A stretch of 64,000 bases of DNA from Oscarella lobularis. Lineage: Eukaryota > Porifera > Homoscleromorpha > Homosclerophorida > Oscarellidae. Shown one piece after another: positions 32,650-44,011 of the stretch. The translations under genes and the position numbers were made by a program. Position 1 is the first letter of the stretch. Each line of letters begins with the position of its first letter. The DNA lies in the NCBI RefSeq assembly GCF_947507565.1, contig NC_089186.1:310001-374000 (forward strand), read 5' to 3'. The notes beneath the pieces were generated by a model. That model was not told the origin of the DNA. It saw nothing but the letters and a program-made list of their open reading frames with translations, and ran no database searches.

Positions 32650-33427
32650 ACGTCTTTTCACGTTCGGACAGTTTAATAGGCAACAGACCGCGACGTCAGC
32701 ATGAGGCATATCCGCAAGTATCTCACATCCACAACTAATAAGAGTTGATGATCCATGATTCTATAGTGCAATAAGAGAATCATACCTGCCGTTTATATAA
32801 AATGAACGTCGTCGAAGGGTTGCAACAGCGTCATGGCATCCACTTCGACGTGACGATTGACTGCAGTCATCAATTCCGTTGCAGGCATACGTTCGACGTC
32901 GAGGCCAAAACTCTGCGTGGGAGAAAAGCAGGAAATAGGTAAGAGAGTTCGCGATATTTTTGGTACAGTACCTTGATTGGTTCTGCGTGACTTTTTGACG
33001 CGTTTTCCAGCATGCATACGACGCCTTGCAGGCGATTGGCTCGCAACGCCTGAGCGAAGGCTCGTCCGTAATTCCCCGCTGACATCGTCACTAACTTGCG
33101 ACTGCCGTCGGGGGAACGTGCGCCAGCTGGTTCGCCAGTCCGCGCATCTTGAACGAGCCTAAGAGCGCTCACGTAAACAAATTTCCCGTAACCGGAAAAA
33201 GAGGCAGCGAGACTCTCGCGGTCCGTTTACGGCGTCCTACCGCTTCGTTGCATGCTCTCCAGCTTGAGATGAAGTTCGATGTTGCGTCGCTTCAGCGTCG
33301 GATCGAGCCGATCCTCGACGGCTCGCGCGAGCGGCGTTCGCACCGTGAACGGGCTCTCGTCGACAACGATCCGCGCACGCTGCAAGGTTTCGGTCGAAAC
33401 GCCGACGCCGTCGACTGCAAAACTCAT
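32650..33427 (-). pseudogene. Serine-racemase-like copy 3, 5' half only
   Basis: Exon 1 (from ATG at 33427, MSFAVDG) and parts of exons 2 and 3 match the intact gene. Exon 2 has a short deletion around 33105, exon 3 loses the MLGYG block, and the later exons with the glycine loop and C-terminus are missing apart from a fragment near 32650-32730. Confidence 0.8.
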
Positions 33428-33504
33428 CGTAAAGGCCCAATATCGAAGAGGTCTCCGGTTGTAGCGCACGCTCGATCTTTCTGATGTTGAGTCGTCATCC
33501 TTTC

Positions 33505-33720
33505 ATGCAGGCTTTCTCCGCGAGTTGTTTGCTGAGAAGTGCATCGAGCGTATGCGTCGAGGAGCATCGTTACGTACGGTCAGCTTGTCGACGCGCTGGA
33601 GCGAGAATCCAAGACAGCAACGCTGCACCGTTGCAAAGAAATTGAGCTCGTAAATCTCGCCTTCGTTCGCAGCGAGGTCCGACGTCGACGACGCGCTCGC
33701 CAGAGCGAATAAGGCGAAGG
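33505..33720 (+). pseudogene. Degenerate CARD-like fragment
   Basis: After racemase copy 3 the plus strand shows GFLRELFAEKCIE and, in another frame, QLVDALERESKTATLHR, which parallel the LLDELFAKTLIEEHH..ELLEARESE region of the intact CARD. It repeats the head-to-head order a third time. Confidence 0.45.
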
Positions 33721-33839
33721 TAAGTTCATACTTTATATGTAAAATGGCAATTGGCAAGTAGAGGATATTGATGCACAGGTAGACATGCATAGTCATCTTT
33801 TTCTGACCTGTCTTAATTTTCTTTGTAGGCACAATCGCG

Positions 33840-34170
33840 AAGCTTTCCGTTGTCGTTGATCATTCACCTCTGGGCCGCGAGGTCACTAGAAATAAAACGG
33901 GCCCTAACTCTTGAGCCGGAGAGGTGAAACGCGGCTCAAACGCAGGGAAGCCAACCCCCTACTCCCGTGGCACGAGTGATAATCTGCCACCCCACTTGGG
34001 CAAGACGCGGTGGGTTACAATAGCGGTCCCCCTGGAACCAGGCCGTCAGCACTCACATCCGAGTGCTGCCGGTCCCAGGCGTCCGAGCCGGGAGACTAAA
34101 CAGGCTCTAACTCCGACGGGGGAGTAGGGAGGTTGACCCCCATCCCACCCGAGGGTGGACACATGAAACG
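33840..34170. other. GC-rich structured element, possibly a retroelement part
   Basis: Unlike its surroundings in composition. Complementary arms: 33863-33871 with 33920-33928; 33872-33876 with 33900-33904; 33913-33918 with 33932-33937 (a pseudoknot-like order); 34048-34055 with 34061-34068; and a long outer pair 33952-33967 with 34116-34135. No open frame. Identity unknown. Confidence 0.45.
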
Positions 34171-34479
34171 AAGAGAGACCCCTGCGCCAAATTTTTTGAT
34201 ACTTCCGGTTTACTTCCGGGTTTATTCAAAATAAAGTTCATATATCGCAACGAAGGTCTCGGAGCAGTTTTCAAATCTATTGCTATGAAGGTCATGCTCA
34301 GGACCTCGCCGCTATGCTACCATGCCATCTAATAAATACCGCTATAAAAATTGTCTCCGCCATTTCTTTCTTCTCGTACAATCCAACGCCTATGCATCCG
34401 TTCCTTGAGATGTGCTGTGAGAGAAGATACCTGAAAATCAAAGCGCCAAACGAAGAGACCAATTAAAAATAAATTACGC

Positions 34480-34775
34480 AAAATCAAAAAAATGTTCATA
34501 TCTCGAGAGCGAAATGCATTGCAAGAGATCTGCGCTCTTACATCGCCCAAGAGCTCACCTGCATAGAAGATCTCTCCAAGAGATTGCGCGCTGATGGACG
34601 CGTAAGAAATCAGCTTCGGATGAGGCTAGAGCCCTTCGCACAAGAGGATTACGCAACGTTGAACGAATACGACCGCTCATCGTACGCGCTTGGGGCGAAC
34701 GATTCAAGGAAAAACGACGCATCGCGCTGCAGAAACTTCTTTGCTCCGCAGGACTTTCCGCGAGTAGGTATGGCA
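34480..34775 (+). other. Possible orphan exon
   Basis: An open stretch with coding-like composition (ARDLRSYIAQELTCIEDLSK, then RLRADGRVRNQLRMRLEPFA) ends near a donor-like GAGTAGGTA at 34761. No recognised family and no clear partner exons; may be a gene remnant. Confidence 0.25.
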
Positions 34776-35194
34776 CACATGCGCGCTACTGTCCGTGCGT
34801 CAAAATTTACTGTGCGCCTAACTGTGCTGAAATACGTACCACAAACTCTAAAAAAATAAAAAAATAGCAAATTGATTAAATAAAATCTTCTCTGGTCTTC
34901 TTCAGAAACCATCCCATTCTGATTCTTCACCCTGTAGAGAGAAGAAAAATTTTCATTCGATCATACGCTTATGTAAGAACGCTGACCTTCAACTTTCCTC
35001 AGCTGAAAGCCTCGTCGTGTCGGTTTATTGGCACTGCAAAAGAGAAGCCACAGCCAGTACAGAAATATCAAGGTATACGTGCTTTACCTTGAGATGTCAC
35101 AATCTCTTAGAGATCTTGCTTCATTAGACCTAAAAACACATAATATGACTACGTTCTAATAAAATCTCATTAACCTATAAAAATATCCTCTACT

Positions 35195-35400
35195 CCACCT
35201 AGATTACCTCACAATCCATTGATCTAAAATACATTTTAATTATTTAATCAAACCTAGTATTCCGATAAACCTAAATTACCTTGACATCCATTGACCTAGA
35301 AAATGCCTATACACTAATCAACCTAGATTACCTCACAATCCATTGACCTAAAATATGCATCTATGCAAACCTAAATTACCTCAACAATCCATTGAAATGG
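35195..35400. repeat. Diverged minisatellite
   Basis: Four units built around CCTAGATTACCTCACAATCC and CCATTGACCTAAAAT, about 50-70 bases each, AT-rich. Confidence 0.65.
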
Positions 35401-35720
35401 TCTAACCGGGGAGTGGCGGCTGCCAGCTAAGCACATTCAGGGGAAAGGAGCTACAAACCTACTAAATCTCTAGCCGCCCTACCTACTGACAGCCGCCCTA
35501 TACCCTAATGCAGAGGGAAAGGACCCGTGCACACTAACATAGTCGGCCTGTGATGCAATACCGAGTATGAATTATCTCTACGTAACGAATGCGTGTCGTC
35601 CCCGCTACCCTCCCTGTCACACACACAAATGAAGCATCATGCACTGCCGTGACACCAGCTATCACTCCTGAACCCCAACCCGCCCTCAATTACTAGTGTT
35701 TAGATTCGTTCGGAAATCGG
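35401..35720. other. Non-coding stretch
   Basis: Nothing recognised apart from repeated GCCGCCCTA words. Confidence 0.4.
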
Positions 35721-35800
35721 TCTATGCTCAGGAGCGTGAGCAGTGGAACGTCAGGCAATCTGCGACGTGTGTGTGACAGAGAGTCCCGCCCCCTAAGTGC

Positions 35801-35995
35801 ATGCCTACTCCACGGGGGCCCCCAAAGGAAAACCTCGAAAACTTCATTGATCTTCGTCTGCGCTACACTCCGAGGCAGACCGCGCCGGAAAGTAGACGAT
35901 TCGCCGTTTATAAGGCGGAAATACTTGGCGAAGCTGTGCCGTTTCTAAAGTCAGGGTCAATTAGATATATCGAGAATGTGTCGCGCGCTTACGTA
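35801..35995 (+). other. Unrecognised small open frame
   Basis: ATG at 35801 opens MPTPRGPPKENLENFIDLRL and continues with RFAVYKAEILGEAVPFLKSG. A donor-like GTATGA overlaps the stop, so it could be a first exon. No family recognised. Confidence 0.25.
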
Positions 35996-36169
35996 TGAAG
36001 CACGGCGTCGAATATATCGCTGCGTGAACACACGAAGCCATCTCCTAGAAAACGCATAGGTATTAGGATAGGACGAAAAACGATCGAGAGTGAGAAAGGG
36101 GGTCCCAGTGGTGAGAAGAGAACGCGAAATGCCGGAGGGATCGTAGTAAATGCAAACGTGAATGGCACG

Positions 36170-36229
36170 CGAGGACACGCGAGTGCGTACGGCTCGAGAT
36201 CGCTCGCCAGCGAGTGGATGCACGCGCCT
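36170..36229 (-). repeat. Dispersed repeat with internal palindrome (inverted copy)
   Basis: Reverse complement of the repeat at 17737-17790 and 21399-21455; shared ACGCGAGTGCGTACGGCTCG and CTCGCCAGCGAGTGGATGC. Confidence 0.6.
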
Positions 36230-36871
36230 GAATTAGGGAAGGGGCTTGCCACGTGCCGGCAAAAAGCGCTGCACGGACACTTTGAAGACGCCTTTTGTTT
36301 TCGCGAGGCGTTGTGTGTCGCGCGGCTGGCGAAAGAACGCGAAAACCTTGCGCTGTCGTACGGGGAGGAGATCGCGAACGTTTGGCGCTTACCTGTAGGT
36401 CTTGCTTCCATGTTCAGAGCCTTGCCGCATGGCAGGGGTTCGTTCTCGTTGACCTCTCTCCCAGATGCTTGCTTCAGCCGCTTGTTCAGCGCGAGAAGAA
36501 AGTGACCTCGAAGGTGTTCACGTGTTCAAATAGGAATTTGCGCACGCGCCAATTCACGAGACTACGATAGATCCCGATAGCGGCTTCATCTACAGTAGTC
36601 TCGCGTGGCCAGACCCTTCCCCTGTTTGATATAACTAGAGAATGATGGCCCGGTGTTCACCGTGTTGCCATCATGCAGAGCCTCCCACCGCTTACCGTAC
36701 GCGAGTGCATAACATAGTGTGACGTCATAGTTTTTATGCTGTCACATATTCACGTTGTCATTACAGCCGTTAGCTACTACTAGTACAGCTCAGTCCTACC
36801 TACATACTGTAAATACAGTACTTGCATGATTGCTGTGTTTTCCTAATTAGGCGCTTTTCTGACGTACAGTA

Positions 36872-37546
36872 CAGTGCGTGCCAGCATAAATGGCCACAAA
36901 ACGCGCGCTAAGATCACTGTAGATCACTCGCTGCAAGACATACAGTGTCACTGTGTGTCAACGAAAATCGCTCTAATGCCTATTTTAAACAGGGATGTCA
37001 GTTTGACTTTTGTGGGACGTACTCCCAAAGATTTAAATTTTTTGCAAGTTTAGCGCGCGCTAATTTTGTAAAGGAAAGAACATTTTCAAATTCGCCGATA
37101 ATAAATTTCTAAACAATGCACGTGAGAAGCCATTTATAGAGTGAGTTTCTTTCTAACTTGATCCCTAACGGAAAAAAATGCATTTCTATTTACGTCACGT
37201 GACATCCGTTTCTTTCCACCGAATTACTGTATTGAAAATCAAAGATAATGAAGTTTTAGAAAATGGTATAAAGTGACAGATGAGTTTATGAAAGCCGTCA
37301 TATGTTGTTTGAAACTGGAAAAAAAAACGAACTTTTCTGTGTTCTTAGCAAAACGTATAGAAACGTTGTCTGCGGTGAAATCAAAACCGTTTTCTTACAA
37401 AATAGACGTAAATAGAAATGCTAGACTTCATTGGAAATCCTTGATGTGACGATCAAACGTCAAAACTACGCCAAATGTAAACTACGCTCTGAATTCCTCG
37501 CGCGCTACTAAAAGTCCCGTTTGGCCATTTATGCTGGCACGCACTG
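36872..37546. mobile_element. Tc1/mariner-type MITE
   Basis: 675 bases flanked by TA on both sides. Inverted ends begin CAGTGCGTGCCAGCATAAAT and continue GGCCA, the style of Tc1/mariner ends. No open frame inside. Confidence 0.75.
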
Positions 37547-37935
37547 TACTGTATTTGATAATGTGCTCTGTATTTGAGGAGGACCTATGCATGTGTGGCC
37601 TGCATGTGTACGGGTACGGGTCATATTTCCTGTTACCCGTACACGCGTACATACCCACCCATATACTGTACATGTGACTGGATACTTTTGATTGTGACGT
37701 CAGAGCGTGACAATCAAAACTGTCGTTTCGGTTTCTCAGCGCATTTATAACACGGAAAATAGCACAGATCAATTGGAAATAAGGGTTTCTAAGCATTTTT
37801 TTCGTTTCTGAAAGAAAAAACGCTTTATTCGCGCCGTAAATCGCCTTTTTCGGGTCACCGTTTTCGGCCCTATGTCACGCATGCGCTTTACAAAGTGAGG
37901 GTTTTTCTTATGTGACGTCACAATACCGAGCGTGA

Positions 37936-37984
37936 CGAACAGACATACAGACAGACAGACAGACAGACAGACATACAGACACTT
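37936..37984. repeat. (CAGA)n microsatellite
   Basis: Run of CAGA units with two CATA interruptions. Confidence 0.85.
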
Positions 37985-38064
37985 CCGGCCCTAAGATCAC
38001 GTTTGAGAGAGCCTCCCTCCGCCGTTATACGGGCTCCACCCGTACAACTCTGGTGGTCGGCTCC

Positions 38065-38557
38065 AATATCACAGGGAAAGGGTCTGGGGACATCCCTTTG
38101 ATCTTCTGGTGTTCCGCTCCCCCCGTTAATGAGGGGGAACACGCCTAGCACGAGACCTTCCACTCCCACGGACAAGTATTTACCTTCGCTTACGGCAGCG
38201 AAAACTCCATGTACAACGCGATTGCTCGTAAGAGTTCCTTTGTTATTTACCCGCGGCGATACCAGTACGTTGCTCGAACGGTACGCAATGGGTTTAGCCG
38301 TAACTGTCGCGTCGGGTGGCTCGATCCACCCGTTCTGAGGGTTTCGCCAAGTTACTCCATCGAAAAACGTTCGGGTACCACATAAAAAAGCACCGTTCTG
38401 GCGTTGCGGTTCTGTTGTCGCTGCCGTAAGCGTAGAAGGTAAATACTTGTCCGTGGGAGTGGAAGGTCTCGTGCTAGGCGTGTTCCCCCTCATTAACGGG
38501 GGGAGCGGAACACCAGAAGATCAAAGGGATGTCCCCAGACCCTTTCCCTGTGATATT
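38065..38557. mobile_element. Foldback element with about 137-base arms
   Basis: Arm 38065-38201 is the inverse of 38418-38557 (ends AATATCACAGGGAAAGGGTC), with a unique loop of about 216 bases. Could form a long hairpin. A 191-codon frame crosses the whole structure on the minus strand. Confidence 0.8.
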
Positions 38558-38852
38558 TATATGAAACAGGGGAAGGGTCTGGCCACGCGAGACTACATCT
38601 ACAGTAGGCGGACAGGCCGTCTCCTATCTTACGGTTGGTTGTTTAGAACACAACGCAGAACCAGTCAGAGGAAGGTTTTGAGATGCTGGCGACGATACTA
38701 TGGAGCGCGAAAAAACGGCAATTTATCTACGATCCTTTGCGATAAGGGTCTATCTCTAACGTTTTGATACGTCTAGCTTGAATTTTTTGTAGTGAATTTG
38801 ATTTCGGTTTTCACTATTTCTGCTGTAGCTTGTAAGTACTGTAACTTTTCAC

Positions 38853-39574
38853 TTAATCGTGGTTTTCTTTGCGCTCGGCCATCTCTTGGGCTTCCTTCTT
38901 GCTGATTGGGGTCACCTTTGTGACGTTTTTGGGATGACAGCTACGTAAGAAATCACTTTGAATATTCAATTCGCCAGAGCGAATAGAAACTTACATAAGA
39001 ACGATCGCAATGATAAGCATGATTAGAAACAGCACTCCTCCCACAGAACCAGCAACGATCCCGACCAACTGGGCATCGGTTAGACCGGTAGGCTTCATTG
39101 TATTCGACGTAGGACCTTCTGTAGTGATAGGATCTTTCCCACATGTACATATAGTCGACGCAGAACCTTCTGTGCTGATGTCAGCTTCTGTCGTAGCGCT
39201 ACATATACATATAGCCGACGTAGGACCTTCTGTAGTGATAGGATCTTCCCCACATGCACATATATTCGACGCAGAACCTTCTGTGATGATATCAGCTTCT
39301 GTCGTAGCGCTACATATGCACGTATACGTAGGACCTTCTGTAGTGGTAGGATCCTTCCCACATGTACATATAGCCGACGTAGGACCTTCTGTAGTGATAG
39401 GAGCATTCGTGGAACCAGTTGTCGCTATTTCGGTGGTGTTGACACCGACTTGTGTCGTATTATTTTGTCCTACGTATGACTCGACGTCTATTGTAAATTG
39501 TAAACGACTATACAAGTTTTACTCGCGAAGACGAAACAGCAAGCGAAGAAACAGAGGGAAAGGAAAGCAGCCAT
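38853..39574 (-). CDS. Thr-rich CxC-repeat single-pass membrane protein
   Basis: Exons 39523-39574, 38995-39487 and 38853-38940 join in frame to 210 residues; the first intron is only 35 bases. Order: signal peptide MAAFLSLCFFACCFVFA, an Asn/Thr-rich segment with N-glycosylation sites, five short repeats of 17-19 residues each with a CxC pair (TTEGPTSAICTCGKDP, TTEADI..TEGSAS.IC.CGEDP types), a membrane helix (LVGIVAGSVGGVLFLIMLII) and a short charged cytoplasmic tail. Thr and Ser are dense, so a mucin-like O-glycosylated stalk is likely. Function unknown; it could be an adhesion or matrix-linked protein. The repeats alternate between two sequence types, which suggests duplication of a two-repeat block. 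Confidence 0.7.
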
Positions 39575-40260
39575 TTTTCTATCAAAGCGTACCGTAAGCT
39601 AACAACGGTCCTCTGCGCATACACTATACATACATATCCGGTGATGGCAAGAATGAAAAACGCAGGACTTAGGTAATCTGATTAGTGTACCATGGAACGT
39701 ATTTATCTGTTGCTTTCAGTCCGGACGCTAGAAGGCTTCGTAGTGATATCAGAAGCGATATTGTCATTAAGGCTTCTTCCTACAGGCTGTCAGGCTCGGT
39801 ACCTGACACAAGCCTCAACATCTACAGTGTAAAATTTAGCTATCGAATAAAAAAGATGAGAACGGTATACATACTCTACTGTACACTACGCGCTATGTAT
39901 ACTTACACAAACAAATGCAGATGCAACTTTAAGTCAAAGTCACGGTAGAATGTTCGGTTATAATTCGGTTAAGTACGGGGCTCGGCGGTTTCGGCAGTCT
40001 GAACAATGAACAAAGCCACCAGCTAGAGCAACATGACCGTTGGCCTGCAAACAAGTGAATAAGAGATACGTACGACCCCGATTTACGGCGACCAGTTGAT
40101 CTGTTATCGGTACCCATTTAAGAGGCCATTAATTATTTAATTAGGAGATAAACGTCGAGATCTCGCAGTTTGCACGTGCACTACTTTCATTATCGTGGCG
40201 CGCTGATCTTTATTCTTACGAGAACAATATGCTTCTGCCTTAGGGAAATGGCACTGAGGC
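39575..40260. other. Intergenic segment
   Basis: Promoter side of the CxC-repeat gene and 3' flank of the helicase gene; no gene recognised, though the helicase may have one more exon with a CPFC motif near 40205-40290 on the minus strand. Confidence 0.4.
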
Positions 40261-40379
40261 GCCTTTGCTCGCGACTGAGAGCGAGACTGATTCTACAGAA
40301 GGGGCACGCCAGATCAGCGACCTAGTGACAAACGAATTATATCACGAATTCAATAATAAATCGAAAAGGTACAGTACAC

Positions 40380-43300
40380 CTCTTTCTCAAATTTCATCCC
40401 TGGAACAACAAATTTTTCCTACGGAAGGTAAAAGCAGCCACTTAACGAAAACTTTAGTCTTTCGTATATCGTACGCCGGTGGAACGCATAACGCTAAACA
40501 GAGTCGGTGACATGAGAAGACGCTGCTTTGCTCGCGTTGCTGCAACGTAAAGAAGATTGAACTCGTCTTCGGGTAAGTGCCCAAGCGGAATCGGATGTTG
40601 AGCAGACGAGTGAAAATGAGTCGAGCAGAGAAAATCGTCGAGAAGCCGAACGGTGCTGAATTCCAAACCTTTGGCTTTGTGCACCGTAGAGAAGAGGACC
40701 TCTACGTTGGAGTCGAAAAGATCCCATATAATTCCGCGCACTATACTGTATATACCTGCTTCGTCTGGAGGTTTCGCTCGGTCTCTGAGCAACTTCACGT
40801 AATCGGGAACATTGCTTCCAAAAGTTTGAACTATCTGAATAGCGTATGTTTTTCAAAGAAAAGAATCACTGTCACACCGTACTTTTATTTTTCCCTGTAG
40901 CCCCAAATCCGGCGCGTTCTCCGCGTAAGCGACCAAATTGCCGAAGGTCTTAATTAAATCTCCTGATAGACGGATCAATTTGATGCGCTACAAAATAGAA
41001 TCCATGGCACCCGATAACAAACTCAAAAATTCAGAGCGCCAGCCGCGAAATAGCTAATAAACTTTCCACTCTGCACTCACGTGGAGCGTTTATCATTAGC
41101 TTGTAAATGGACAGGATTCTGCTCATGCCATAAGATTCAATACCCTAAACGTTAAATAACGCATTGAGTGCACACTGCACTGTATTGCGAGCCCTTACCC
41201 CAACAAAGCCAATTGGCACCGACGCATTTGCTTTGCAGAAGTAAACGGCTTCTTTGAATAGCGAGTAGTTTAGTCTCCCTATGACGACAACTTGACCAAT
41301 CTGATCCCCGCAAACGCCGCCTAAATCAGGCGAATGCAAACGGAATTAAGAGAGTTCGAACTAGAACTCGCGTTCTGACTGTCGGCAAGTGTTCCAACGA
41401 TAAGTCGGTCTCGAACGCCTTTCAATTCTGCGAGAAGACACGAGGCGACGTAGGCAATTTCGGGTCCAAATCGAAAGGACTATATAGAAAACACCAATAG
41501 ATTTCATGCTATGATTTCTATAGTGCTCGTCTTTCACCTACTTGAGTCAAATAGAAAATGCGTGTAGCAGCAACTCCGCTCAAGATATTCGTCGCCCCTC
41601 GAAATGCGTATATTTGCTGATGCGGATCGCCAACCATTATTTTGGGCGTCGACTGAGTAAGTATAATAGAAGCAATAGCTAGAAAGAACAGGACTTTTAT
41701 CGTAAAGGTTATTACTGGAGATGAAGAACTGAAAGCAACCTGGAGTTATGTCCTGAGCCTCGTCTACGAGCAAGCAGTCATAACCCGTTATACAGGATTT
41801 GGCGAGCTGCCACAACTTGAGATAACCTAAGAGAAATATAATATAACTCTTCGGACTATTCGCTAGTGGAATGCTTACCGTCGTGGCCTATTTTAACTTT
41901 TACGTTACAACGATCAGTCATTTTCGACCACAACAAATTTGCATCGTCGACGTAACGCCTCCACTTTCCCCCCACACGCAAAAGTATAAGACCTTTTTGA
42001 GAGTAAATCTCGTTATATTATAAACCTCGTTTGGTTCGGCAAGACGAACGTCACTGGGAACGTGTTCCGGCTTAATGTCGTTGTCGTCGGACGAGAGGTA
42101 TTGATTCAACGTGTTGACGAGCCGTTTCTTGTGTACCGGATGAACTGCTCTACCTAGTGCTTCCGACACGCTATATTCATTGACGTCTCCAAATAATGAA
42201 AGTTTGTTCTTAAAACTAAGAACGAAAAAATCAAAAGTAAAAGCGTCCAGAGTCGACGTTTACCGATAGCCAACGGCTCCATAAGCCAAAGAATGAAACG
42301 TTCTGCAAACCACATTCGAGGGAAATACCGCGTCGGCGTGGATCTGTACGCTCCTGCACGTATTTTTAAAATCACAGACAAAATAGAAAAGATAAACAAA
42401 ATCTACTTATTAAAGCAAGCAAAGAGAAATCGCATGCCAGGACGACGTCTTGCATATTCGACAAGCGTAGACGTTTTACCCGTTCCTAAGGCGGCAGTAG
42501 TGAACACTAATCGATATACGTATTATATACCAGCAAAAGCAAGAACTTTGACAAGCGCACGAGGCGCCAAATCATGATTCAGTATTCTCATCTGCTCCTG
42601 AGTAAAGCTAGGCAAGAAGGTACGACTATTACACTGTTACTTCAACGGACACCTTCACCAATGCATATGCCTCTATTATTATACACTTACCTGTATTCGT
42701 TTGGAGACTGTCCGCCTCGTTCGCTTTGAGACAAAGCATAATAGAGCCGATAGTGAATTCTATTATTTCACTTTAATATATAGTGCACAAACACCATCAA
42801 TTTATTACCCTGGGGAAAATGAGCACGGATGCTCGAGCTCTTTCAGATACGTAGCTATGTAATACAGAAAGTCCAGTCCTTTTGCTGATGAAACAAATGG
42901 CAATCGATCCTTCGACACGTAAGGAAGCGTGATTTGACGAACAACTTCGCAGCAATCGCGAACGGTGCTCGATAGAGCAACGAGTAAAAAGATCAAACTC
43001 CACGTATTCAATTCCTAAAGTAGAAATAAAATCATTTAAAGAACTCTAAGAGATTGTCGAGATTGTACAGAAGAATCGTTTCCCAGCTTTTGCTCCAGAA
43101 TGCTACAAGCCACGCCAAAGAGACGACACATGCGAAGCGCTTTGTTGGTACCTGCGTACGACGATACGTTCGGTTGAAAATTTTCTACCAATCTAAACAA
43201 ATAGAAAATTGAGCTGACGTGCGAAAAGAAATGTATAAATTGACTTGGCAAATTTCAGAACGGAATTCGGCGAGTTGACGACTTCTTTTGCCACGTAGGA

Positions 43301-43665
43301 ATCTAAGATCTCCTTCTTGAAGGCGTTGTTCGCAACGATCTTCCAGTATCTCTTCTTGCTAGGCATGAACTAAAGAAAAAATAGAAAAAATACTTTAGAG
43401 GGCACGAAGTCCCCATTATAGGACTCTGACGCACGTTCTCGCTGCAGATGATAGAATTCCATCGTTTGCAAGTCAATGAAGCATTGAGTAGGAGATCGGG
43501 AAGGGGCAAGAGGCTCAAAACGTTTTCGAGTATTTCCGCTGGAAGTTCTCCGACTGTTCTCGGCGACGAGATACAACGTTCCATTCGAGGCATTTTGACT
43601 CGAAAGTCGCCGTCTTCGCCATTCGGAAACGGCGGCAAAGGATAGACGACATTTTGGCCGAACAT
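40380..43665 (-). CDS. FBH1-like F-box DNA helicase (UvrD family)
   Basis: FBH1 combines an F-box, which links it to SCF ubiquitin ligases, with a 3'-5' helicase that removes RAD51 and limits recombination in the nucleus. Exon 1 (ATG 43665) has the F-box [32 protein letters not shown]. Later exons hold [13 protein letters not shown] (Q-motif), [12 protein letters not shown] (Walker A split by an intron at about 42490-42540), [14 protein letters not shown] (motif Ia), [14 protein letters not shown] (Walker B, 41790), [13 protein letters not shown] (motif III, 41630), [12 protein letters not shown] (motif V) and [15 protein letters not shown] (motif VI). The 3' end was not fixed; the last part I can align is [11 protein letters not shown] near 40400. 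All helicase motifs are present. Head to head with a truncated DUF3472 gene. Confidence 0.85.
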
Positions 43666-43840
43666 GATAGACTGTACTAGCGTACGTTAAACTAACTTCC
43701 TCAGCGCTTCACGGATACATAGGGCAAAAATCGAACGAAAAATCGTGTTTAGGCTTGACAACGGTACAATTAATTCCCGACGAGAAAATGCTTCTCTGTA
43801 CAGTAGCGTTATCAAATTATCGATACGGGACTTCATCGAA
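43666..43840. promoter_or_regulatory. Bidirectional spacer between FBH1-like and DUF3472 starts
   Basis: 175 bases separate the two outward start codons. The same spacing (174 bases) is found at 57500-57673, and a related one at 46678-46840. Confidence 0.5.
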
Positions 43841-44011
43841 ATGACGTCGAAGAAAGACGTGGGCCAGAGCCGTATATAGAGATGCATGTACGGCTCTGAC
43901 GTGGGCAAGTTTCAGCTGATTGCGAAGAAAGGAGACAACTACGGCAGCGTCGCAGGAGACAATTCGCTCACGGACACGACCGTCAATGGAAAGAGCATCT
44001 GCTTTTGTAAA
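43841..44011 (+). pseudogene. DUF3472 gene 5' fragment, copy 1
   Basis: Starts MTSKKDV and continues after an insertion with KFQLIAKKGDNYGSVAGDNS and NGKSI, then breaks off where the intact gene at 57.7 kb continues. The insertion brings an in-frame TAG. Confidence 0.8.
43865..43897. mobile_element. 33-bp palindromic insertion with 9-bp target duplication
   Basis: Arms AGAGCCGTA and TACGGCTCT; flanked by GACGTGGGC at 43856-43864 and 43898-43906. Absent from the two other copies of this gene start. Confidence 0.75.

Larger units (their letters stand above)
36596..38595. mobile_element. 2-kb terminal-inverted-repeat element
   Basis: Ends in inverted repeats of at least 32 bases starting TAGTCTCGCGTGGCCAGACC, flanked by a 9-base direct repeat CATCTACAG (36587-36595 and 38596-38604). 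The 9-base duplication fits Mutator-like elements best. No transposase seen; it carries two further inverted-repeat elements, so it is a nested non-autonomous element. Confidence 0.8.

Noticed and set aside
33863-33937. HDV-like self-cleaving ribozyme
   Set aside because: The crossing arms exist but the helix order and the expected hairpins do not fit the HDV fold, so it was kept only as an unnamed structured element.
35989-36411. 140-residue minus-strand frame
   Set aside because: Composition is that of a shadow frame; it crosses the dispersed repeat and matches nothing known.
36596-38595. hAT transposon
   Set aside because: hAT elements make 8-base duplications; here nine bases match on both sides and the ends do not start with CAG.
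39010-39597. 195-residue plus-strand frame over the CxC-repeat gene
   Set aside because: It is the antisense of an exon with a regular repeat; the minus strand gives a signal peptide, a membrane helix and proper splice sites.
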